Part shown: piece by piece, positions 22,062 to 32,636 of the stretch | Position numbering within the stretch: the stretch's first letter is position 1 | Layout: each line of letters opens with the position of its first letter | NCBI GenBank assembly: GCA_016748015.1 | Contig: JAAOMT010000664.1 | Location: 1,488,756 to 1,552,755, forward strand | Direction: 5' to 3' | Length of the DNA stretch: 64,000 bases | DNA from: Geosiphon pyriformis | Taxonomy: Eukaryota > Glomeromycota > Glomeromycetes > Archaeosporales > Geosiphonaceae | Translations under genes and position numbers: made by a program | Notes under the pieces: generated by a model | The model's database searches: none | Told to the model about the DNA's origin: nothing | What the model saw: only the letters and a program-made list of their open reading frames with translations

Positions 22062-22749
22062 TAACTTTCTCCTCAAAACTGAGCTCCATCGAAGTCCAAG
22101 TACTGTCTGTAATTTCCAGATAATAATCCAAAATTATTGAAGAAATTTGGTCTGAAAATTGTTGAAATTTCAGTTCTGTGAGCTTTCCAATGTATTAAAT
22201 CTTCAAAGGCTGTAAAATTGGGTTTTGTAGGACGTTTTCACAGGTGTAGAATAGGTCATAAAGTCTAAGAGCAGCTCTTAGTTTATAATGACTATTTGTA
22301 GGCCTAGCTGTTGTCTTGAATTCATTGTGGAGTTGTTTTCAAATAGCTTTTTTTGTGAGGTTTGCTGCTATAAGCTCCTGTTGTTGTTCGTGAAGTGTTT
22401 TTCCAATGTAAAAATATCTATATATTGGAGTATAGTTGTAGTTTTCTTCATTAAGACACAGTTGAAGTTTTTGTTGAATAGTAGTATTTAGTGGAATACT
22501 AATAAGAGTGAGCATTAAGTTTTCTCTTAAAGCAAGCTTTAAAAGTTCTGGCAGGTGAATTCCAGAATAACTTCTTGTGTTCTTCTTATACGGGTGATAT
22601 TTTTGTGCATTTGGGGCTAAATTTGTAACTAATTCTGTTTGGGTATAATTAATGTGGTTTCTAGTAACAGTAATGGATAATTCGGGTATTGTTTTTAAAG
22701 CTAACATTAGTTTTTGGGATAATTGTTGAATGTTTTGAGGAATAGTCAT
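22062..22749 (-). pseudogene. GyB-1 ORF3, extra gene after integrase
   Basis: Minus-strand ORF starting at 22749 (MTIPQNIQQLSQKLMLALKT) and continuing through one stop near 22338 into a conserved C-terminal half (RLYDLFYTCENVLQNP, YIGKLTELKFQQF, ILDYYLEITDS) that ends in the purine tract beside the 3' LTR. Total about 225 aa. It is separated from integrase by about 150 bp and is in another frame. The same ORF is present in GyB-2 (57939-58650) and GyB-3 (62282-62945), and its end in GyA-1. I see no signal peptide, membrane segment or known motif, so an envelope role is not supported. Function unknown. Confidence 0.7.
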
Positions 22750-22899
22750 TATAAAAAATTTGAAAATAAAGGAAAATTATTTTTGGTGTATGGGTTTTTA
22801 TGTTATTTTTGTTTTGTTTTTGTGAGATTATTTCTAAATTATAAGGAGATAACTATAATAATAAATTTAAATTAAGTGTTTAAGTTGGGAGATTATTCA

Positions 22900-24257
22900 A
22901 TGACAAATATTGGTTCTAAATTTTGGGAAATATCTTTGGGATTGATTAAAGGGGAATGTGTACCAATTTGTGGAATTAATGGTTCAGAATTGTTTTTGGA
23001 ATTATAGTGTTTCAAACAATCTCCATATGCAACTTTTGCTAGGATTTTGTTATCAAGTCTTAGCTTGTATGATCTATTGCCTAGGACTTCATGGATAAAG
23101 AATGGTCCATCTCATTTATTTTCAAATTTTTCACTCTATTGTTTTTCAGCTTTAATTCTGTATAAGAGAACTTTGTTTCCAATTTTAAATCCATTGGTAA
23201 CTGGAGGCAATTTGTTGTCATGCCATTCTTTTTGTTGAGCTTGGGAGTATTTAATATGGGTGGCTGCTATTCGTTGTTTTCCTTCCAATGTGCTAAGCAG
23301 AGTGTAGGCTCTTTGTTATAGTGTTTCCTGAAAGTTGTTTTTATTAATTGGTTGTACTGGGTATGTTTTCATTATGAAACTAATTGGTAACATTGCTGTT
23401 CTTCCATAAGTTAAATCAAATGGTGTGTGTTTTGTGATATTTTGTTTTAGTGTTCTATATGCTAGTAACACTAATAGAATAAAGAGATCCCATTCTTGCT
23501 CAAAATTGGTTGAGACTTTGGCTAATGATTTACACAATGTTTTGTTGAAATGTTCTACAAATCCATTTGTTTGTGGATGGTAAGGCAAAGATAATGGTCT
23601 TTTAATATTAAATCGTCCACAAATTTCCTGGATTAAATTGTTCATGAAATGTGTTCCTTGATTAGATAAAAGTTCTATTGGGCATTTATGTCTACAAATA
23701 ATGTCTTCATAAATGAAGTTTGCTACTGATTTCGCATTTGCTTGTTGAATGGCTCTGGCTTCAGGCCATTTGGTAAGATAGTCTACAGCTACTGCAATAT
23801 AATGGTTTCCTTGGTTTGTGATAGGGAGTGGTCTGACTAAATCGATACCAACTCGGTCAAAAGGCTGTCCAACTTTGATTGGGTTTAAAAGTTCTGTAGG
23901 GTGAGTTTCTCCTCTTCTTTGACAACTATCACAAAACTTAACATATTTATGAATGTCTTTTCTCATTTAAGGCCAAAAATAATATTCTAGTGTTCTTTGA
24001 GTGGTGCTGTTTTTTCTTAGGTGTGCTGATGAACGGTCTGAGTGCATGTTATATAAAATGGTTTTTTTTTCATGTTCTTGTATTAATCTGAGTGGATTGT
24101 CTAGGTTTCTGAAATTTTGATAATAAATCATGTTATTGTGTAAGAAGTATTGTTTGGCTTGTTGTTGTAACCAATGTTTTTTATCTGAGGACCAATCTGT
24201 TGGGATTGTTAATGTCTCCAAATATTGTTTAAGATTGTTGTAGTTTTCGGGGTTCAT
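22900..24257 (-). pseudogene. GyB-1 integrase
   Basis: N-terminal zinc-binding domain at 23880-24060 (His of NMHSDRSSAH, then CDSCQ). The catalytic core follows: GIDLVRPLP (first Asp), LLSNQGTHF (second Asp changed to Asn by G-to-A) and NGFVEHFNKTL (Glu kept). The C-terminal part (22900-23315) has the barrel-like KWDGPFFIHE type sequence with stops. Integrase inserts element cDNA into DNA; the lost second Asp should abolish catalysis. The region is in the RNase H frame, with single stops between pieces. Confidence 0.88.
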
Positions 24258-24299
24258 TGTTTGTTGTTTTGTTGTTAATTCAAATAGGTGTTTTTTTTT

Positions 24300-25975
24300 T
24301 ATGTTTTAATCTTGCCTCATTTTTAAGAGACAATTAACATTGGTGTGGAGTTTTCCTGGTTTGTAATGTATAATGTATTAGTAGTTGGCTAAAAATTCTG
24401 TCCATCAGATTTGTTTGGCATTCAGCTGAGTGTTTTTGTTTTGAAGCCATTTGAGTCTAATATTATCAGTGATAATATCGAATTCTTTGGGTCTGAGGTA
24501 AAGGTTGAAGTGATGTAGAGCCCAGATTACTGCTGCAGTTTCTAATTCTATTGCAGGGTAGTTCTTTTTAGCTAGTTTCAATGTTCTGCTAGCATAAGCA
24601 ATTACTCGCTCATTTTCATTGTCATCTAACTATGATAGGATGGCACCAAAGGCAGTATAAGAGGCATCTGTTGCTAACTGAAATCAGTTGCTAAAATCTG
24701 GGTAGGCAAGAATTGGAGCTGTGGTTAGTTTTTCTTTGAGAATTTCAAATGCATTTTGGTGTTCAGTAGTCTATTTGTATTTGACGTTTTTGGTGATAAG
24801 CTGGTTGAGAGGTTTTGCAATTTCTGAGAATCCTTTAATAAACTTCTAATAGTAGGAGGCTAACCCTATGAATTTTCTTAGTTCTGTAGTGTTTTGAGGA
24901 GTTTTGAAGTTTTTGACAGTACTGATTTTTCTAGGGTCCAGTTTGATTCCATCTTTACTAACAATGTGATTAAAAAAGACCAAACTCGTTTTTCCAAAGT
25001 AGCATTTTTCGATGTTTAGTTTCAATTCTGCTTTCCGTAATTGTTGAAAGACTTCTCACAGGTGTTTTAAGTGTAATTCAAAAGATGGTGAATAAACATT
25101 AGTATTATCGAGATAAACAACTACTGATTTCCAAAGGAGGTCTTTGTAAACAACATCCATGAGTCTTTGGAATGTTGTTGGTGCATTGCATAATCTGAAA
25201 GACATTACATTGAACTCGTAATTTTTTTTTTGAGTAGTGAATACTGTTTTGGGGCAATCTTTGGGATCCATGGCAACTTGCTAGTATTCACTTTCTAAAT
25301 CTAATGTCAAAAAGTATTTGGACTTTCCAAGAGCATCTAGCATGTCATCAATTTGGGAAAGAGGGTAGGCATCTCCAATGGTGATGCTATTGAGTTGTTG
25401 ATAATCAACACAAAATTGTATCTTTCCATTTTTTTTTTAACTAAGACCACAGGTGAAGCCCATGGACTCATTGATAGTTGAATAAGCCCATTGTTGAGCA
25501 TCCGTTGTATTTCTTTGTGGATAAATTGGTGACTTTCTGGAGCAACTCGGTAGGCTTGCTGTCATCTTGGTTTGGCATCTCCTGTGTAGATTTGATGTTG
25601 AACCAAATCAGTTCTTTCTAAGTTATTGTTGTTTTTGGCAAAGATATTGGCAAATTCTGTAATTAGCTCTTTAAGCTGGTTTTGTTGTTGTGGTTCAAGT
25701 TGTCCCATGTTGATTCGAAATAGTTTTTCCATGACAACATGGTAGTTTTCAGAGCTGAGGTTTGGGTTGATTTTTGGTAGTGAATATCTAATAATTCCAG
25801 AGAAATTGGAGACTGTTTGGGGTAATTCTTGTTGAAAAATATTACTGTGAATGATTCCAATTTCTAAGTTATTTAATAAAACTATGGGATAATTGTTAGG
25901 ATTGTAAAAAGTAACTTGGACTTTCTTTGTTCCTTCTGAAATATAAATGTTTAGAATCGAGATATTATGTTCCAA
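24300..25975 (-). pseudogene. GyB-1 reverse transcriptase / RNase H
   Basis: The upstream piece 25562-25975 precedes the RT fingers (ADLVQHQIYTGDA-type block). A one-base change in an A run near 25430 shifts the frame. The palm (25056-25271) carries VVYLDNTNVYSPSF, with the second catalytic Asp replaced by Asn. RNase H follows (QLATDASYTAFGAILS, VIAYASRTLKLAKKNYPA) to about 24300. Several stops replace Trp or Gln codons. Confidence 0.88.
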
Positions 25976-25981
25976 GCAGAT

Positions 25982-26896
25982 TCATTTATTGAACTCAAAA
26001 ATTTGTTGGGTGGTTATTGGCTTTAAGCAGGTATAGATTTCGGGGTGTTCTCCAAAAGGTAAAATAGTGATTAATTGGAGAAGGTGTAAAATCTGGTGAG
26101 ACTCATTCTGTTTATTGAGAGCTATGTTTACTGGAACTGTGAATTGTCCAGTTGAACCAAAACCTTGGGTTCTTTTTTCACTTTTTCCCAATTGTTCTCT
26201 TTGATTGACTAATTGTAAACCCAAAATGTTGATTAAGGGTAAATAAATGGCTTGGACAATTTTCTCGGCATGTTTAATCTTAAATGGCTTGTTAGTTTTA
26301 TTTTGGAGTATTACTGTTATATTACCAGTATATCTAGCATCAATTATTTCTCCTCTGATATTGATTCCTTTGCTTGCTAGAGAGGACTGGGAGGCAATTT
26401 GAACCATTGCTCCTGGTGGGATTTTGAGGGCAATTTTGAGGTTGATTTTTGTGAGAGATTTGGATTTAAGAACAAGAATATCCTTGTTTGAATATCTTAG
26501 GTCATATCCAGCATTAATTTCATGTGCTTTTTCAGGTTTTATTCTTTGTCTGTTGTTGTTGAAGTATTTGAGTTGTAAGACAGGGTGATTTTCAATAAGA
26601 TAGATGGGTATTGTTTCAATTTCTTCTGTTGCTTCAGGTTCTCCAAATTCAATTTTGTTTTTATTGTTTTCATTGGGCAGGGGAATGCTAAGAGCATAGT
26701 ATTCAGGACACCATTGCTCATCGCAAAACATTATGTATTTTTCACACAATTTAATGTTCATTTGCTTTAGCCATTGAGCTTGAGCTTCTTTAGTTGGGTA
26801 GGTGTAACTTGTGATTTGATGGTACACTTCTACTTTATCTTCATAATTGTATCCAGCTAATTCCAAAATATATTCAATATATTCAGCTTCTTTCAT
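25982..26896 (-). pseudogene. GyB-1 dUTPase, open reading frame of 304 codons
   Basis: This is the cleanest dUTPase in the window. Motifs in order: NAGYDLRY, SQSSLASKG (Arg of RSS changed to Gln), GEIIDARYTGNI (complete active-site Asp and Tyr), KIVQAIYLPL, and RTQGFGSTGQF. About 110 residues N-terminal to motif 1 form an uncharacterised domain (YILELAGYNYEDKVEVY, KLCEKYIMFCDEQWCPEYY). The open frame has no internal stop. It lies between the CxxC module and RT, in frame with the former. The likely role is keeping dUTP low during reverse transcription. Confidence 0.88.
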
Positions 26897-26899
26897 TTA

Positions 26900-27500
26900 A
26901 TGAACATCTTTTTTGGTAGCTCCATTAACCAATGCCATTGCTAGGTTGAAAATAATTTCAGCATCATGGGGGTAGTGATAGAGTTTGTTGAGAGCACTGT
27001 TGTATGCTGCATTAAAGGATGTTCCTCTTTTGACTTTTTTTGAAATTGATAAAGCATATTGGCAGGTTTAATTGCAGACTCCTCCTCTCATTGCTACATC
27101 AATCCAATTGCATTCTTCTGGTAGCGTATCTCCACAAGTCAAACAAGGGGTGTTGTCCTATTTTCCACTTTTTTTTATTAGATAGCCCTATTGTTCTCTG
27201 TGACAAGCTTTGCAGTAATAACAAATATGATTTTCATATTCTTCTTTAGGTAAAATGCAGGCTCCCATTGAGAAGAGTTTCTTGTGGCAGTCCTTGCATT
27301 TGAGTGGAATGTAAGGGTGTTGTTTTTTTGGTTGTGGTTTAGAATATGGGATGTTCTATTCAGGGATTTCTGGTTCCTCTGGATATAATTTTGTTGCAAA
27401 ATACGTTTGCTCAGTTTCTTCAGCCCAGTTAGATGTTGATTCAAGAACCATAAATGTTTCGATTACAGGCTTTTCTTCTTCCTCTTCAAATTCGAAGACA
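26900..27500 (-). pseudogene. GyB-1 multi-CxxC module
   Basis: The minus strand encodes LKCKDCHKKLFSMGAC, CYYCKACH, CLTCGDTLPEECNWID and CNQTCQYAL, that is four CxxC-like pairs within about 85 residues, then a helical segment (FNAAYNSALNKLYHYPHDAE) leading to dUTPase. Two stops interrupt it. The last pair is probably part of the same fold. The spacing recurs in GyC-1 and GyA-1. It resembles no zinc domain I can name. Confidence 0.6.
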
Positions 27501-28100
27501 GGAGCTTTCTCTGATTGTTTGTTGAATGTACCACAAGTAGCAGGTACTTGGGCATGTTGTCCTTGATAGAAGAGTTGTAATTCTTGGGTTTCCCAGTCTA
27601 ATTTTGCATTGGCTTTTTGGAGCCAATCATTTTCAACAAGAGTTTAATACTGGGGCGCGTTCATTATAAGAACTTTGACTGGAATGGTGATTCCATCAAG
27701 AGTGAATGGAAAATTGTCAATTTCTTCTATGGGAGTCTTTTTTATGCCATCAGCAGTAACAATTACTGTCTGAGCTGGTCAGTCAACATTTTTTTTAACT
27801 GTTGCATCAACTGGTAGGTGATAATGCTTCCGGTGGATCCACTGTCTAGAATCAAGCAAATTGCCTTTCCTTCAACTTCTGCTTCAGTGTACATAGCAGT
27901 GATTGCTTTTTGTTTGTTGGCGGCTGCATTGCTGAGCAGGAATAGTGACTCATTTGCTTCGAACTCAAAAAAGAATATATCTGAAAGGTTGGCGTTTTCA
28001 GCAATTCTGGCTGGTGGAATTGTGATAGGAGTATAGGAAAGATTTTGTTGTCATGCTGTAGCTCTACCTTCCAAAAGTGCAGTATGGTAAAAATCCTGTT
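27500..28100 (-). pseudogene. GyB-1 retropepsin
   Basis: The active site is intact here: ICLILDSGSTGSIITYQL around 27825-27855. A run of A residues just after it (around 27790) shifts the frame by one. The rest continues in the CxxC-module frame: VTADGIKKTPIEEIDN, then VKVLIMNAPQY and VENDWLQKANAKLDW. It ends with an acidic FEFEEEE stretch. The family enzyme processes Gag-Pol as a dimer. Confidence 0.8.
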
Positions 28101-28436
28101 CTTCTGGCATTGTTAAATAACTGGGTTGAGTGTAATAGTGATTGGGTCTTGGTTGAGCGGAATTTCAGGGAACCAATTGGTTGTTCAAACTGATTCTATT
28201 GTTGTTTACTTGGTATCAGTTTTGTGGTGTGAATTGATTTTGTGTAATCAATCTTTGAGCAGGTACTTGATAATGTTGTGTGGGTGGTTGTTGGTATTGC
28301 TGTTGGATTGGCTGTGGGTGGGCTGATAATAGTTATTTTGGTATTGGGGTCTTAGTAGATAATAAGCTGGTGGTGGTGGTTGATAATAAGATTGCTGTAG
28401 TGGAAGATAACGTTAATTACTCCTATTTTGTTGGTC

Positions 28437-29907
28437 TCATTGTAGCTTTCTGCAATTTCTTTTCCAGTGGCCAGGAATTCTACAGTAATGGCAATTCTGA
28501 GACTGGTTATTAGAGGGTGATGTGAAGTTATTTTGATTTTGTCTTTGGAGTAGTTGATATCTTTGGGGTTGCTGTTGTTGTTGGTTGGTGAAATAGTTTT
28601 CAACTTTCTTTGTGAGTTGGTCGATTTTCTCCTCAGCTGCTAAGCTGGTTTCTCCAATGGCCAAGTTTACAAGTTTTGTGCAATTGGTCTTTTCTATGGC
28701 CATTTCGTATCTCTTTGCATGCTGTATGGCAGAGTTTAAATCTTTTGGGACATGTGGGTGAACCTTTTTAATCAGTTTATCCTTTAGACCAGCAATAAAT
28801 TGATCCAAGATTTGAACATCAGAATAATAATCATTAGTTTCAAGTTGGCAAATTTGTCTGAGAAGTTTGTTAAATTTCCCAATATAAGTCATAACAGATT
28901 CGGAGAGTTCTTGTTTAATATTGTGAAAATGATTTCGAAGAGTAATGGAGGTGTTGTTATTAGTGAATTGTTCTAAAAAGGCAGTTTTGAAAGCTGTCTA
29001 GTCATTAAAAGGGGTGGTCAAGTTTTCAAATTATTCACCTGCTGTTTCTTTGAGAAAGTAGGGAATTATTCTTAACATTCTGGCAGCATTCTATTCATTT
29101 GCATCTCCAGCTTTAGTAACTTGGTCGAGCCATTCTTGGGAACTGGTCTCAATATCTTCTCCATTAAATTTGAAAATTTTTGCAATATAAGCTGTTATTT
29201 TGTTTTCTTCCTCATTATTTATTAATTACCTTTCTTCTTTGGATTCTACTTCTTCTTTAATGGTTTCAGAAACGTTTTTTTTGTTGGCTAATGTTTCAGA
29301 GTATTTGCTTGTGTTTTCTGCTAAATAGTCAAGAAGATTGGTACTAGTCTGAAGGGTTTTTTGTTGTCTGGTGGGATTTCTGGGTAATGTATAATCTTCT
29401 AGTCTTGAAAATCGATTTAAAGATAAATTAGGAGTTTCTGCTTGTGCAAGTGAAGCTGGAAAAGGTGTAATAGTGAGTGGGAGTTTTGAACTGGTTCCTT
29501 GTTTAGGTGTTTGTAAGTGTTTGGCGGTTGTTTTTGGTAGTATTGGAGTATTTAGGGTGGTTTTTGAGTATTGCTTCAATTTTTGTTTGCCTTTGTTGCT
29601 TGTTTTTGTCTCTGATTCAAAGTCAAAAGAGTATTTAAACTGTACTGGGTAAGTAGGTAGCAAGTGTTTTACTGTTCAGGTCTTCTGTTTCCAATTGTGA
29701 ATAGTGCACTAAATTATTTTAGAGGTTGCTTCTAACTTCTGAAATGTTGTAGTTTCCAAAAAGATAATTGTTAATGCAGTTTTCAATATATTGGTATACT
29801 GATTTCTTGACAACTTCAATTCCGTCTGAAATGTTGAATTTTTGCTTGCAGTGTGTGTAAATTGACTGGTAATACTCTAGAGTTGCTGTGTTTGGTGTGG
29901 TTGCCAC
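28437..29907 (-). pseudogene. GyB-1 Gag with CCHC knuckle
   Basis: The C-terminal piece (28437-28892) contains capsid-type helices (TYIGKFNKLLRQICQLET, DQFIAGLKDKLIKKVHPH) and a perfect knuckle CHYCRIPGHWKRNC. The upstream piece (29226-29663) is Ser/Thr/Pro/Gln-rich, and the N-terminal piece (29719-29907) begins MATTPNTATLEYYQSIY. The resemblance of the capsid helices to Ty3/retrotransposon Gag is clear. Stops and at least one frame change separate the pieces. Confidence 0.8.
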
Positions 29908-29934
29908 TTTGAATTTGTTGTTACTGTGTTATTT

Positions 29935-29952
29935 CCATAAGAGAGCACCAAA
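29935..29952 (-). other. GyB-1 primer-binding site
   Basis: The minus strand next to the 5' LTR reads TTTGGTGCTCTCTTATGG, which shares TTTGGTGCTC with GyC-1. It is complementary to a tRNA ending GAGCACCA; the tRNA was not identified. Confidence 0.6.
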
Positions 29953-30935
29953 TGTTACCAGAGGTTTTTGGTCTCTTTTCTTAAATGTTGTTGATGTTGA
30001 TTTGCTGTGAATTCACGTTTCCAGGAAGTAGTTGAACCTCCAGTAACTGAATTTATCTTCAAATTATTTCTTATAATTTGAACTGCTGGGCTTATAAGTG
30101 GAATGGCCAATTCCATGCCAGTTGCTTTGTGTAGTTACGTTGTAGTAAACGTTAACTCTTTTCCAGGAATTACTCATCTGGAAGCTTACTAAAAATATGT
30201 AGTTACTTTGTTGTGAAAATCAACTTTTCTACAGGAATCTTGTCTGTAGGCTACCCTAATGATTATAATAAGAAAATAAAAGAAAGAAAATAAAAGAAAT
30301 GTAAAAGAAATAGAATTCTGTTAAGAAAAACATTTTCTATTTAGGCCTGGAGTCATTAACAGTTTATTGAAATTGGTAGCTAATCAATTTCAAAACTGTT
30401 TAGTAGGAATTGGTTAATTTCAAAAGGGAAATAATTAAGGATTTAATTTTTCAAATTATTTGATATTTATTTTGTTTTTGTATGTAAAGAATGATTCTAA
30501 TTGTTAAATCTGAAGTAAGATACATTTTCTCAAAGAGAGAAGCTCTTCTTTTATACAATTTGTCGTAACACTATTCTATAAACTTGAACTTTGCTCTTTT
30601 CTACAATTTTGCTGAACTAAAGATATATTTCAGCGAACTACAAGTTATTTCTGCAAACTATTAGATATTTCAGTGGACTATCAATTATTTTGGTGAATTT
30701 CTACAAATTTTGGCAAACTTTTGAATGTTACATATTTTGGGGTATTGCATGATTAATCATTGCAATTAGGTTATATCTGTGTTATGTACAAATTGGGTTA
30801 TTAATTAAATGATAATTTCGGACATTTTGCTAATATAATAAGTAATAATTTGTAATAATAATATATGCTAATTAATAATAGAAATTATAAAAATAATTTC
30901 ATGTTAAATAATATCTCTAATTTTGTCTGGTAACA
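29953..30935 (-). repeat. GyB-1 5' LTR (983 bp)
   Basis: It starts TGTTACCAGAGG and ends GTCTGGTAACA. It is the same length as the 3' LTR at 21079-22061 and differs mostly by C/T and G/A changes. The U3 repeat is at 30628-30722. Confidence 0.92.
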
Positions 30936-32619
30936 GCGTGCATTTTTGTTTTGAAGTCCTGGCACAATGAGCGATTATTTTGGCTGCCATTGAATTCCTG
31001 GTTGCATCTTTGTGGTGTTTGGTATGTATTATTTCTTCCTGGGTCCAAGATGAGGTAACTTTCTATTTTTTTAGAAAGTTTTTTCTCTAATTGTGTTACT
31101 CTCTTTTCTAACATTTCTGTCTTGTTTTCCTCTATTACCATATTAAGTATTTAACTATAATTAGCTTCTTTTTCAGCCAATTCAAGGGCTCTGGCAAGCA
31201 TAACAGCTTCTGGTAATGAATCAGGGTGAGCAGGACATACTTTTCCTAAAATGCTGCTTTTTAATCTTCTAATAAATTGATTTAAAACCTGAAAATCAGT
31301 ATAGTATCCTTGCTTAATCACTTCAATCTGACAGCAAATTCAATTGAATCGAGCAAAATATTGGGTAACAGTTTTATCTGTACTTTGCTTGATTGTATTG
31401 AATTTATTCTGCAATTGGATTATGGCATTTGGGTCACTAAAATACTCCAGGAGTGCATTTTTAAATTTGGCAAAGCTCATGGGTTTTGTTTCTAGACTTT
31501 GATACTATGAGTTGGCTGTGCCTTTTAGAAAGAAAGATAATGTTTGAATTGCTCTTTGGTCACTCCAGTTATTTGCCTGGATGTCTTTTTGCACTTCTCT
31601 GAGCCACATGTGCACATCCATTTTTTCTTTTTCTTCTGAGAAATCTGTTAGTCTTGTGATGTATAGTGTGGCCATTTTGTCGCCATTTTCTGCTGGTGGG
31701 CTTATTGGTCTAAGAGAAAGTGAGATGATATTTCCTTGAGCGTTCCTAAAGGTGGCTTCTCTTATATCTGGTTTTTTCTCTTGATCACAAGTTTCTTGGT
31801 TTCTGGACTGGCTGCTTGTTCCAGTGACTGGTCTTGTGATTGTTTTTTTGCTGGTCTCTTTTTTGGATTCCAATTCAGACTCCTCTTCACAGTTTTCAAA
31901 TCCTGTTCCGAATTTTGATTGAAAAAGAGAGTTTTAGAATAGCAATGAATATTCTTCTGTAATTGGTATGTCTCCTCAGTTATATTGTTTAATTTTATCA
32001 GTATAACTAAGAGCTCTTGGCATTTGTGGAGTTGATGTTAATGATGATGCAGCTCCTAATAGAATTTGTATCTTATTTTCTGGTGAAAAATAGTATGATT
32101 TATTTTCTAGTGAATAAATACGTTGTTTCTTTATTGATTGAGTGACAGTTTTCTTTGGTGTTTGAGCAGGTGTTCCTAGTTTTTGCTGGTTACTTTTTTG
32201 ATTAGTTTCTAAATTTTTTTTGGTTTTGTTGGCACATTCTCTAGTGTTTCTTGTGGATATTAAAAAATTTTCATTGGTGTATTGCTTAATTTCTCAATAG
32301 ATTTTGACAATAGTTGCAGCTATTATTGCTACTTTCTTTGTAGTGTATTGTGATAATTCTCTATACAATCCAAGTTTTGTGTCGTGTAGTTCTTCTTCCT
32401 TTCCTATATAATAATTTATTCTGACATTGATATAATAAATAAGGGCAGATTCTACTAGACAACACCTTTCTGTTAATCTAAGATCACTTTGATTTTGTGT
32501 GTAAATAGCATGGCAGAATTCAAGGACAGTAAGATTAGGGGTTTTTGTTACCACTTTTGTTTCTTCTTTTTTAGCAATGAATTATTGCTAATTATTATTT
32601 TCTTTTTGATTTTCTTTCC
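30936..32619 (-). pseudogene. GyA-1 Gag, N-terminal and central parts
   Basis: Three minus-strand pieces: 32294-32554 (MVTKTPNLTVLEFCHAIYTQ, similar to the GyB Gag start), 31505-31873 (charged, with MATLYITRLTDFSEEKEKMD and HMWLREVQKDIQANNW) and 30936-31141 (coiled-coil-like EKRVTQLEKKLSKKIE, then RSLCQDFKTKMHA). The last residue abuts the GyB-1 LTR. The knuckle continues on the other side at 21078. Confidence 0.72.
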
Positions 32620-32636
32620 TCATAGGGTTCACCAAA
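32620..32636 (-). other. GyA-1 primer-binding site
   Basis: The minus strand reads TTTGGTGAACCCTATGA next to the LTR. It shares TTTGGTG with the other two families and differs after it, so the primer tRNA may be different. Confidence 0.55.

Larger units (their letters stand above)
21079..30935 (-). mobile_element. GyB-1: complete LTR retrotransposon nested in GyA-1
   Basis: Two LTRs of equal length (983 bp, 21079-22061 and 29953-30935) flank a minus-strand interior of 7.9 kb: Gag (28437-29907), protease, CxxC module, dUTPase, RT and RNase H, integrase and ORF3. LTR ends are TGTTAC...GTAACA. Flanks GCAC (left) and GCGT (right) look like a 4-bp target duplication that has since gained two transitions. 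Removing the element and one flank rejoins the GyA Gag frame inside its zinc knuckle. The LTRs are very similar and differ mainly by transitions, so insertion was later than GyA. Coding capacity is lost through stops, two homopolymer frameshifts and active-site changes. Confidence 0.92.

Noticed and set aside
22062-22749. ORF3 as an envelope gene
   Set aside because: No signal peptide, transmembrane segment or furin-like site is visible; left as unknown function.
22900-23315. Chromodomain at the integrase C-terminus (chromovirus)
   Set aside because: The tail looks like the integrase barrel, but I see no chromodomain aromatic cage.
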